From: Qiania dongpingensis
GTDB lineage: Bacteria; Bacillota; Clostridia; Lachnospirales; Lachnospiraceae
Length of the DNA stretch: 64,000 bases
Reading direction: 5' to 3'
Assembly: GCF_014337195.1 (NCBI RefSeq)
Contig: NZ_CP060634.1
Location: 124,001-188,000 of the forward strand
In this document: in pieces, positions 18,382 through 26,058 of the stretch
How positions within the stretch are numbered: position 1 is the first letter of the stretch
How the letters are laid out: every line of letters begins with the position of its first letter
Made by a program: the position numbers and the translations under genes
Notes under the pieces: model-generated
Database searches by the model: none
Told to the model about the DNA's origin: nothing
The model's input: the letters and a program-made list of their open reading frames with translations, nothing else

Positions 18382-19283
18382 AATTAAGACGTAAACGGAT
18401 TTTTGTCTCAGCGGCTGTGATTTTTGTTCTGATACCGCTCACCATTTTTGTTGGGATCGAATTTCTGGAGGACAGAAGTTTTCTATTTATCAGTCTGCTG
18501 ATCATCTTTTATATTATGGCGCCCTTTTTCATGATGTTTGAGGGAAGGAAGCCAAGGGCAAGAGAGATTGTTCTCGTGGCTATGATGACGGCGCTCACCG
18601 CTCTCGGAAACATGATATGCTATATCACGATACCTTTCCAGGCGGGGACCGCCATGGCGATCGTTTCCGGAATTTCTCTGGGACCTGAGGCCGGCTTCCT
18701 TGTGGGAGCGCTGGCGCGGTTTGTGTGCAATTTCTTTCTGGGGCAGGGACCATGGACCCCATGGCAGATGTTCTGCTGGGGGATTCTCGGATTTTTGGCA
18801 GGGGTGGTGTTCAATAAAAAAGATCTGGATAAATTGAACAGCCGGAGTTTCCGGGTGATAGCTGGACCGATCACAGGAGTTTTTCTTGCCATTTTGGCGG
18901 CCTGGCTCGAATGGCGGATAAGCGGTAACGGTATCTTTATGGGCTGGCGGCTGTATGTCTTCGGCGCGGTCGGATTGATCGCCGGATATTTGATACAGAG
19001 GAAGAGGATGCCGGTGGATGACTTGACCTTGTCCGTATATGGATTCCTCACGACCTTTATTATTTACGGCGGCATCATGAATATCTCGGCGCTGGTATTC
19101 AACAGCTATGTCTCAGCTTCCGGGCTGGATATAAACTGGGAGTCTTTAAAGATATTATATATTTCCGGCGTCCCGTATGATTTCACCCATGCCCTGGGGA
19201 GCGCCTTTTTCCTGTTTGTTTTTGGAGAAAAGGTGATCCGGAAAGTAGAACGTGTAAAAATCAAATATGGGATTTACCGATGA
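18348..19283 (+). CDS. ECF transporter substrate-binding (S) component, predicted corrinoid-specific
   Basis: A 311-residue polytopic membrane protein. After an extra N-terminal pair of helices, residues 70-180 resemble an ECF S component, including Ala-Leu-Gly-Asn, a Gly-Pro-Glu-Ala-Gly-Phe turn and Gly-Pro-Trp-Thr-Pro-Trp-Gln-Met. S components set substrate specificity. The upstream cobalamin riboswitch and the chelatase and DUF4430 neighbours make cobalamin or cobinamide the likely ligand, as for the CbrT group. It is unlike the CbiMN cobalt-ion components. It is dedicated to this operon's T and ATPase subunits. Ligand assignment is inference. Confidence 0.75.
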   Translation: MWQKYTEKQFLKLRRKRIFVSAAVIFVLIPLTIFVGIEFLEDRSFLFISLLIIFYIMAPFFMMFEGRKPRAREIVLVAMMTALTALGNMICYITIPFQAGTAMAIVSGISLGPEAGFLVGALARFVCNFFLGQGPWTPWQMFCWGILGFLAGVVFNKKDLDKLNSRSFRVIAGPITGVFLAILAAWLEWRISGNGIFMGWRLYVFGAVGLIAGYLIQRKRMPVDDLTLSVYGFLTTFIIYGGIMNISALVFNSYVSASGLDINWESLKILYISGVPYDFTHALGSAFFLFVFGEKVIRKVERVKIKYGIYR

Positions 19284-19298
19284 AAGAGAGGAGCAAAT

Positions 19299-20783
19299 AT
19301 GAAAGAGAATAAAGTCAGGAAAATTATATTGGGTATCTTGTCTGTTGTGATCGTGGCCGGGATCGTACTGCATTTTTCCATTAAAGGCCCCGATATTAAG
19401 AGCAAGATTTCCAAACAGGTATCCATCGGGCGGGAGCTTGTGAACACGGCTGATAAAGGGAACGATAACGGTCAGTATTCGGAATACGCGGTAAAATCAT
19501 TTTCGGAAAAAGTGGAGGCTGCCGCTGCTGTGATGGCGGACAGAAAAGCCGCCGAGGACGATTCCAAAAAAGCGTTGGAACAAATCAAATCCGACATAGA
19601 AGATTTTAAAGTGGCGGAAAACGAAAATTCCATTTCCGCGGCGGATGTTCAGGCCCTTATGGATGAGGGAGGGATAAAAGAACACACAGAAGAGGTATCC
19701 GAAGGCCTTCAGGCAGAATGGAGGATCGAAGGAAACAATCTGGATGAGGCTGCTCCTGTCAATCTGGACATCAAAGAAGACGGCGTATATACCGCCGATC
19801 TGAACCAGCAGGTTTCGGACAGCTATGAGGCAGAGAGGGTTTGTAATTTTTCCCTTCGTCACGATGGAAAGCTTCCGGGAAAAGCGACGCTTGTTCTGAA
19901 GGGGGATTTCAGTCAGGAGGAAAATTATCTGGCCTGCAGATATGACGGAGAGGCAAAGGGAATCGAGGAGCTGGAGGTTTCTCTGAAGAACGGATTTCTG
20001 GAACTTGGCGTGGAACAGGGCGGGGATTATGTTATTCTCCGGGGTGAAGAAAAAGAGCTGGTAAATCACGGAAATACGAATACTGGTACGAAGGGTGCCG
20101 ATTCATCGGAAGCTTCAGAAGGGACATCCGGAGAAAGCGATTCCGAGGCGTCAGAAAGTACGTCATCACAGGGAGAGACAATAGAAGGGTCTGTTCCCTC
20201 CGGCGCGCAGGGCGAAGAAAATACGGCTTCCGGGGAGAATCCCAGTTCCGGCGGCCGCACGGAGAATACAGAAGGGAATACGTCTGGGAATCAGGGCGGA
20301 AATTCCCAGACGGCTCCGACTCAGCCTGCGCCGACTCAGCCCGCACCAACCCAGACTGCGACGGAGCCGGAAGAAGTAACGCGTACCTGCATCATAGAGA
20401 TTCGCTGCGATACCGTTTTGAACAATATGGATCAGCTGACAGAAGGTTTAGAGGGGTATATCCCCGGCAATGGTGTGATCTTATCCGCTTCCGAGGTGGA
20501 GCTTTATGAAGGAGAGACCGTATTTGACGTCCTGAAACGGACGACAAGGGAAACCGGGATCAAACTGGAATTCCGGAACGACGGCGTACATGGAGCCGGC
20601 TACATTGTAGGCATTAACCATTTGAATGAATTTGACTGCGGAGAAGGCAGCGGATGGATGTATACGGTCAACGGATGGTTCCCCAACTATGGATGCGCAA
20701 AGTATGTTCTGGAGGATAATGATGTCATTCAGTGGATTTATACCTGTGATCTGGGAAGGGATATCGGCGGACATTACTGGTGA
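19299..20783 (+). CDS. Membrane-anchored DUF4430 (transcobalamin beta-domain-like) protein
   Basis: A 494-residue extracellular protein. An N-terminal membrane anchor (about 8-28) precedes a charged region, a domain at about 135-245, then a Ser/Glu/Gly-rich linker with Pro-Ala-Pro-Thr-Gln repeats. Residues about 370-494 form a DUF4430-type domain with Leu-Tyr-Glu-Gly-Glu-Thr-Val-Phe-Asp-Val-Leu, a Gly-Ser-Gly-Trp-Met-Tyr-Thr-Val-Asn-Gly core and Cys-containing strands. DUF4430 resembles the C-terminal beta domain of transcobalamin and intrinsic factor, which clamps cobalamin. It is the last gene of the riboswitch operon, 15 bases after the S component, so it is a candidate capture protein that hands ligand to the importer. 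There is no wall-sorting motif. Confidence 0.8.
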   Translation: MKENKVRKIILGILSVVIVAGIVLHFSIKGPDIKSKISKQVSIGRELVNTADKGNDNGQYSEYAVKSFSEKVEAAAAVMADRKAAEDDSKKALEQIKSDIEDFKVAENENSISAADVQALMDEGGIKEHTEEVSEGLQAEWRIEGNNLDEAAPVNLDIKEDGVYTADLNQQVSDSYEAERVCNFSLRHDGKLPGKATLVLKGDFSQEENYLACRYDGEAKGIEELEVSLKNGFLELGVEQGGDYVILRGEEKELVNHGNTNTGTKGADSSEASEGTSGESDSEASESTSSQGETIEGSVPSGAQGEENTASGENPSSGGRTENTEGNTSGNQGGNSQTAPTQPAPTQPAPTQTATEPEEVTRTCIIEIRCDTVLNNMDQLTEGLEGYIPGNGVILSASEVELYEGETVFDVLKRTTRETGIKLEFRNDGVHGAGYIVGINHLNEFDCGEGSGWMYTVNGWFPNYGCAKYVLEDNDVIQWIYTCDLGRDIGGHYW

Positions 20784-20863
20784 ATTCCGGTGAAACCGCA
20801 ATTCCGGATTAGAAAACCGGAGAAGGTATGTGCTATAGTGAAGAAAGTGCAGGAGGAATAGCA

Positions 20864-21730
20864 GTGGGATGCACAGATATGATGAAAGAATGCCGAAACT
20901 ATATAGACAGTCATCTGGAGTCAGAGCTGTCGGCCATGGAGCTGGCGAAGCGTTACCATTATTCTTATTATCATTTTTGCCGGATTTTCCAGATTTCCAG
21001 CGGTATGTCCGTAGCGTCTTATATACGGGAAAAACGGTTGGAGCTGGCGGCAGAAAAGGTGAAAAAAGGAACCGGTATATTCGAAGCGGCTTTGGAAGTG
21101 GGATTTGAAACACCCAGCGGTTTCGTAAAGGCCTTTAAAAAGAAGTTTGGCTGTACGCCCACGGAATATTTAAAAATGCAGGCCTGCGGTATAGGAGGGG
21201 TACAAATGGAAGAACCCAGATTTGTGGCGTTAGGACCGATTCATGTATTGGGACACAGCTGTGAGTCCGATAAAAAAGAGCTGGACAGCGTTCAGAACGG
21301 GGCGTACTGGTTTCGGGAAAAAGGCTCCGAGGAGAAACAAAAACATCATCATGGACATATGGATGAGAACACGGTGAAGATTGGTTTATGGCTGAAAGAG
21401 CCGGATGCCCAGGGTAATTTGTCCTATTTTTTCGGTAAAAAACTAGAAGCAGATCAGACTGGTCCGGAAGGATTGAATGTGGTCACGATTCCTGCCGCGG
21501 AGTATGCGGTATTTACGACAAGACCGCTGGATATGACCCTGGAAGAGGGGCATAAAGCTTTTGCGGAGAGCATCCGGGAGACCTGGAAATATATATATGA
21601 GGATTGGCTGGAGACCAGCGGCTATGACCTGGATGAAGAAGGCTATGATTTTGAGTGTTACGATGCCAGATGTAAGGATAAACACGCTTCCTGCATGGAT
21701 ATTTATATACCCGTGAGAAAACATAAATAG
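20864..21730 (+). CDS. AraC-family regulator with GyrI-like effector-binding domain
   Basis: Two AraC-type helix-turn-helix motifs occupy residues 5-105, including Ala-Lys-Arg-Tyr-His-Tyr-Ser and the Phe-Lys-Lys-Lys-Phe-Gly-X-Thr-Pro-Thr-Glu-Tyr signature. A GyrI/SOUL-like effector-binding domain follows to residue 288, as in Rob and SoxS-related proteins. GTG at 20864 is chosen because AGGAGG at 20851-20856 fits it. An extended -10 (TGCTATAGT, 20831-20839) may provide a separate promoter. It sits between the two riboswitch-controlled units. A role in their regulation is possible, but nothing visible proves it. Confidence 0.85.
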   Translation: MGCTDMMKECRNYIDSHLESELSAMELAKRYHYSYYHFCRIFQISSGMSVASYIREKRLELAAEKVKKGTGIFEAALEVGFETPSGFVKAFKKKFGCTPTEYLKMQACGIGGVQMEEPRFVALGPIHVLGHSCESDKKELDSVQNGAYWFREKGSEEKQKHHHGHMDENTVKIGLWLKEPDAQGNLSYFFGKKLEADQTGPEGLNVVTIPAAEYAVFTTRPLDMTLEEGHKAFAESIRETWKYIYEDWLETSGYDLDEEGYDFECYDARCKDKHASCMDIYIPVRKHK

Positions 21731-21755
21731 AAGCAGAAAATAGAATTCGCGATGG

Positions 21756-21912
21756 CGGTTGTTTGTTACATTAATAGGGAACACGGTGAAAAACCGGGAC
21801 AGCCCCCGCTACTGTAAGAGGGATGAACGTCTGCATAAGTCACTGGGAGACCGGGAAGACGCAGACCAGTAAAGGGAACTCGAGTCAGGAGACCTGCCGG
21901 CATTGCAATGGG
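21756..21912 (+). promoter_or_regulatory. Cobalamin riboswitch 2
   Basis: A strong match to the cobalamin aptamer: AGGGAACACGGTGAAAAACC at 21776-21795, then GGGACAGCCCCCGCTACTGT at 21796-21815, and a consensus B12 box AGTCAGGAGACCTGCC at 21883-21898. It begins about 25 bases after the AraC gene and leads to the surface-protein gene at 22016. A 14-bp hairpin follows it. The core differs from riboswitch 1 in peripheral parts, so the two may differ in ligand form or threshold. Confidence 0.93.
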
Positions 21913-21951
21913 TGACTTTTCGGGAGGGAAGGTCTGGGTTTTTAAAGCTAT

Positions 21952-21994
21952 TTTAAATCCAGATGTACCGGAAGGTCATCTGGATTTAAATTTC
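21952..21994 (+). terminator. Expression-platform hairpin after riboswitch 2
   Basis: A perfect 14-bp stem (21952-21965 with 21977-21990) closes an 11-base loop. Only TTTCTG follows, a weak U-run. It may act as a terminator or shape access to the ribosome site at 22001-22008. Confidence 0.6.
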
Positions 21995-22015
21995 TGCCGA
22001 AAGAAGGAGAGAAAG

Positions 22016-25000
22016 ATGAGAAGGATAAGCAAGATCAAAAAACGAGTACTGTCTTTGGTACTGTCGTTTCTTCTCCTGGCCGGCACGGTTCCGATGAATT
22101 CGCTGGCTGCCAGTGAAGAAGCGTCATCAACTGTTTCAGGCGATCCGAAAGAAACGGTTGTTTCGACGGGGGAAATCGAAACGACGGCCGGAGAGGAAAC
22201 AAAGATTGAGGAGACTACGGAGGCCAAGACGGAGAGTACTTCCGAGGATACCATTTCGGAAACCTCCGAGGAAACGACTGCGGCTGAAACTACGGCGCCG
22301 GCTACCGGCGCTTCCAAAAATGCTGCGGCTGAAATTCCCGCAACGAAAACGGCTGAGAAAGGGATAATATTATATTCCGACGTTTCTTCGGCGCAGCTGA
22401 CCAGCCTGATGCTTGGCAACAGCCTGAGTATCACCGACAGCAACAAACTTCCCCTGGATAAGGAATTTGACAGCGGCGTTTTGGAATACGGCTGCACGGT
22501 CTACCGTTATACGAATAGGAACCTTTATATCAAAGTGAACGCGGAGAACGCTCAGACCATTGAGGCTTCTTATGTCCCTTACGGCTCTGATGCGGCGTCT
22601 TCTGTCACTTTGACAGCCGGAAACAGCCGGGGCGTGGTACTTACCAACCTGCTGAAGAATGGTTCTAATGTCCTGACGCTGACCCTGACGGATGCAGATG
22701 GGAATAAAAAGGAGTATAAAGTAACCATAAACTGGAAACCCACTCTGAGCGCGCTGAATGTATATACCCAGGATATGAGCACTGCCACTCTGAGTCCCAA
22801 ATTCAATTACAGCACCACAGAATACGAAGTTGTGGTTCCTTCATCGGACACTTCCATGACGATCGGGGCGATTCAGAGATCTGCGGACGGAGATGTTCAG
22901 CAGCTGACGGTAAATGGTGTTCTCAGTGATCCGGATGTGGAAGGCGGGAATGTAACAGTCACTCTGCCAGATGAAGATACCTTCACCATACCTGTCGTTG
23001 CGAAGGATACAACGGGCGGTGCGGAGACGTCGACGGTATATAATCTGAAAGTGACGAAATCTTACGATGTTACCTTCCAGCCCGATCCAGTGTTTGCTTC
23101 TGTGACTGTGCTGAGCTCTGACGGTACGGAGATGGCGCCGGTAAACGGTGTCTATACTCTTCCGGCCGGCAGCTACACCTATAAAATAACGGCGAACGGC
23201 TATCAGGATCTGGAAAAGAGCCTGAGCGTTGGAAAAGGACAGGCAGTCAGTATCCAGGAGAGTCTGACAAAAGCGGCAGATTACAGTGACGTTTCTTACG
23301 TGGAGAACATGATCTCCTTCATCGGAGGCGTTACCTTAAGACTCAGCAAGCCGAAGATCGATGCGGCGAGAGAAGCCTACAACAACCTGGCAGAAGCAGA
23401 AAAGCCAAAAGTGAGCAACTATGATGTACTGGTAGAAGCGGAGCATTATTATAACCAGCTTCTGGCCAAAACAGAAAATCCTTCACCGGAAGATGCCCTT
23501 AACTGGAATCAGTTCCTCGGAAATGAGGATTTGAAGGGGATTTCGGATGCGAAGACGCCTCAGAGCGGCGACGAGCTGACAGAGAAATGGAAAATCCAGG
23601 CCACAGGCGGAAATACGATGATGCAGCATGTCAGCGCGCCTGCGTATTATAATGACTATGTATACTACACGTCGGATGACAAGGTCCGGAAGGTAAACCC
23701 GGAAACCGGAGCGATTGAGGCTGAAAATGATGTGCCCAAAAGCATGATGCTTCTCCCTCAGGTAACCTGCGCGGATGGAAAAGTGTTTGCAATGAGTACG
23801 GATGACAATAACAAAACCCGCGTGCGTGTATATAACGCGGACACTTTGGAGTTCCTTTATCAGACAGTTGCGCTGAGCGGGGCTCAGATCGAGACGCCGA
23901 TCATGTATCATGACGGATATTTCTATTTCGCATCTTATGGAAAAGGAGCTTACTATGCCTTTATCGCAACGGATGAAAAGCTTGACTATGATATAAGTCC
24001 GGAATGGTCAGTAGGCGCCTTGCCCACCTCCAACCAGGGCTTTTTGTGGGGCGGAGCGGAGTTCGTCGGTGACTATGCGTATTTCGGCGACACAGACGGC
24101 AGACTGTTTGCTGTGAACTCCAAAACGGGAGAAGTAGTGGATACTTTGATCCTGGACGGATATCAGGTACAGTCGACTCCGAATTATTATGAGAAGAACC
24201 AGCGCCTTTACGTGACGCTTGCCATGAACAGCGGCGCGATTCTTTCCATCAAAATGAACGCGGACGGCACCTTTAACAGAGAATCGGAGAAATGGTTCAA
24301 ATCGGACATCGCGGGATCCGGCATTAAATCCTCGCCGGTCATCTATAATGACAGACTGTATGTATGCGGCGGCGGCGGACACGGCGGAAGCGGAGAACCC
24401 TTCCGTGTCATCGATGCCAATACCATGACGGAGATCTACCGGATCGACGAGATCGCTTCAAAGGGGACACCGGTACTTTCCACCGCATATGCGACAGAGG
24501 CGAACAACCACAAGGTTTATCTTTATGTGGTGCCCTATGCGCCGGAGGGAGCCGTTTCCGACCGGGTTTCCAACATGTATATCATTCAGGACAGCGTAGG
24601 ACAGACAACCCCAATCTACGAAAAGGTGGAAAACATAGGCGTGGGCCAGTATTGTTCCCAGAGCATGACCATCGGAAGCAACGGCCTTATTTATTACTAC
24701 AATGATGCCAATTACCTTTATGCGTATGGTCTGGATGATCTGACGGCCAGGATCATCACCGGTGCGGATGTGGACCAGCAGATCAAACGTCAGCCGGAAG
24801 TGAACGAATATAAGTTCTATAATGATGCGGAGATAAGAAGAATCAAATCCCGGTATGACGCGCTGAGCGACAGTGAAAAGGCGATGGTAACACAGTATCA
24901 GAAGCTTCTTGATATCATGGCTATTTCCTCCATGGATCCGGCAGAACGGATGAACAACGGGATAGCGGCGATTCCGTCAATCAATGATATCACCTTGAAT

Positions 25001-25999
25001 GACAGGGATATGATCGAGAATCTATACCAGGGTTACCAATTGATGGAGGAAGCTGACAAAGAGCGGGTCATCGGCTACAGTATTCTGGAAGCGGCCTATG
25101 CACAGATTCCGATCCTGGAGCGGAAGGTGATCACCGACGCGATCGTGGCGGATATTGAAAAGCTGCCAGCAGAAGCGGATATCCTGACGACGGATAAGGA
25201 TGGAATCTATTCACTTTTAGAGAGAGTGAATGCGCTTGGAGATGACACATCTGCCATTACGAACCTTTCCCGACTTACCTCGGCGAAAGCACGTGTGGAC
25301 CAGGTCATCAAACAGAGAAGCGACGTGGATTCTCTCATAAATGAGACTCTCCCCGGAGTGACCATAACTTTGGAAAACCGCGCGCTCATCGACGCGGTCG
25401 ACAAAGCGGCAGAGGGACTGAATAAAAAGGACCTGATGAGCCTGGAAAGCTACGAATATTATGTAAGCCCTGCAAAGGTAAAGCTCATCAATGAGCTGAT
25501 CAAGCAAAATAAGCTGGGAAATCAGCTGGAGATCACCAAAGATAACATCGGTACTCTGCAGTCCCTTTTGGATGAGATCAGGCGGCTTCATGACGGTGTG
25601 CTGGAGGACGACGAGAAATATCTGGAGAATTACAGCGCCGTATCCGTAGTTCAGGCGAAGATCGATGCCTTCAAAGAAGAGGAAGATAAAAAGGACGATA
25701 ACAAGCAGGACGATAATAAACAGGATGACACTAAACAGGATGACAATAAGCAGGAAGATAATAAGCAGGACGGAAATGGAACGAATAATGGAGGCGACTC
25801 CAAGAATGACGGAAAGACGCCGGGAGGCGCTACTAAAACAGCCGGTGGGAATACAAAGACGGCGGGAGGAGCGACAAAGACTCTTTCAAACGGCAATGTA
25901 AAGACCGGAGATGAATCCAATGCGGCATGGCTGATATTTGTTATGTCTGCGGCGGCGGTGGCTCTTTTGGCAGTCAGCAGGAAAAAGAAGAGTATTTAA
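22016..25999 (+). CDS. Large wall-anchored surface protein with beta-propeller, under a cobalamin riboswitch
   Basis: A 1327-residue secreted protein with signal peptide (1 to about 33), Thr/Glu-rich stalk (35-105), two cadherin-like beta-sandwich domains (about 125-325) and a PEGA-like domain (345-410). Residues about 515-915 look like a PQQ/WD-type beta-propeller, with repeated Tyr/Val-rich blade strands and turns such as Asp-Gly-Arg-Leu-Phe-Ala-Val-Asn. A helical region (915-1220) follows, then five Asp-Asp-Asn-Lys-Gln repeats, Gly-Gly-X-Thr-Lys-Thr repeats, and a sorting-like end (Val-Lys-Thr-Gly-Asp, membrane helix, Arg-Lys-Lys-Lys). ATG at 22016 has AAGGAGAG upstream; earlier in-frame codons lie in the riboswitch leader. 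Riboswitch control suggests corrinoid capture, by analogy with the Bacteroides propeller BtuG. No homology to BtuG is claimed. Confidence 0.82.
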   Translation: MRRISKIKKRVLSLVLSFLLLAGTVPMNSLAASEEASSTVSGDPKETVVSTGEIETTAGEETKIEETTEAKTESTSEDTISETSEETTAAETTAPATGASKNAAAEIPATKTAEKGIILYSDVSSAQLTSLMLGNSLSITDSNKLPLDKEFDSGVLEYGCTVYRYTNRNLYIKVNAENAQTIEASYVPYGSDAASSVTLTAGNSRGVVLTNLLKNGSNVLTLTLTDADGNKKEYKVTINWKPTLSALNVYTQDMSTATLSPKFNYSTTEYEVVVPSSDTSMTIGAIQRSADGDVQQLTVNGVLSDPDVEGGNVTVTLPDEDTFTIPVVAKDTTGGAETSTVYNLKVTKSYDVTFQPDPVFASVTVLSSDGTEMAPVNGVYTLPAGSYTYKITANGYQDLEKSLSVGKGQAVSIQESLTKAADYSDVSYVENMISFIGGVTLRLSKPKIDAAREAYNNLAEAEKPKVSNYDVLVEAEHYYNQLLAKTENPSPEDALNWNQFLGNEDLKGISDAKTPQSGDELTEKWKIQATGGNTMMQHVSAPAYYNDYVYYTSDDKVRKVNPETGAIEAENDVPKSMMLLPQVTCADGKVFAMSTDDNNKTRVRVYNADTLEFLYQTVALSGAQIETPIMYHDGYFYFASYGKGAYYAFIATDEKLDYDISPEWSVGALPTSNQGFLWGGAEFVGDYAYFGDTDGRLFAVNSKTGEVVDTLILDGYQVQSTPNYYEKNQRLYVTLAMNSGAILSIKMNADGTFNRESEKWFKSDIAGSGIKSSPVIYNDRLYVCGGGGHGGSGEPFRVIDANTMTEIYRIDEIASKGTPVLSTAYATEANNHKVYLYVVPYAPEGAVSDRVSNMYIIQDSVGQTTPIYEKVENIGVGQYCSQSMTIGSNGLIYYYNDANYLYAYGLDDLTARIITGADVDQQIKRQPEVNEYKFYNDAEIRRIKSRYDALSDSEKAMVTQYQKLLDIMAISSMDPAERMNNGIAAIPSINDITLNDRDMIENLYQGYQLMEEADKERVIGYSILEAAYAQIPILERKVITDAIVADIEKLPAEADILTTDKDGIYSLLERVNALGDDTSAITNLSRLTSAKARVDQVIKQRSDVDSLINETLPGVTITLENRALIDAVDKAAEGLNKKDLMSLESYEYYVSPAKVKLINELIKQNKLGNQLEITKDNIGTLQSLLDEIRRLHDGVLEDDEKYLENYSAVSVVQAKIDAFKEEEDKKDDNKQDDNKQDDTKQDDNKQEDNKQDGNGTNNGGDSKNDGKTPGGATKTAGGNTKTAGGATKTLSNGNVKTGDESNAAWLIFVMSAAAVALLAVSRKKKSI
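25694..25768 (+). repeat. Five 15-bp coding repeats (Asp-Asp-Asn-Lys-Gln units)
   Basis: Five tandem in-frame units of five codons encode Asp/Glu-Asp/Gly-Asn/Thr-Lys-Gln near the C-terminus of the surface protein. They form a hydrophilic wall-spanning spacer, and their number is likely to vary between strains. Confidence 0.75.
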
Positions 26000-26003
26000 A
26001 ACA

Positions 26004-26046
26004 TAAAAAAGAGGCCATGTCCCTGATGGGATATGGCCCCTTTTTA
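26004..26046. terminator. Bidirectional terminator between convergent genes
   Basis: An 11-bp stem around GGCCATGTCCC (26013-26023) and GGGATATGGCC (26028-26038), with one G-T pair, is flanked by an A-run on the left and a T-run on the right. It can end both the surface-protein transcript and prs on the minus strand. Confidence 0.85.
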
Positions 26047-26058
26047 AAAGTACTGTAT

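Noticed and set aside
20321..20356. Tandem GCGCCGACTCAGCC-type repeats
   Set aside because: They encode the Pro-Ala-Pro-Thr-Gln linker of the DUF4430 protein.
25694..25880. Short tandem repeats that could suggest a CRISPR array
   Set aside because: They are in-frame codon repeats without unique spacers, part of a wall-spanning protein tail.
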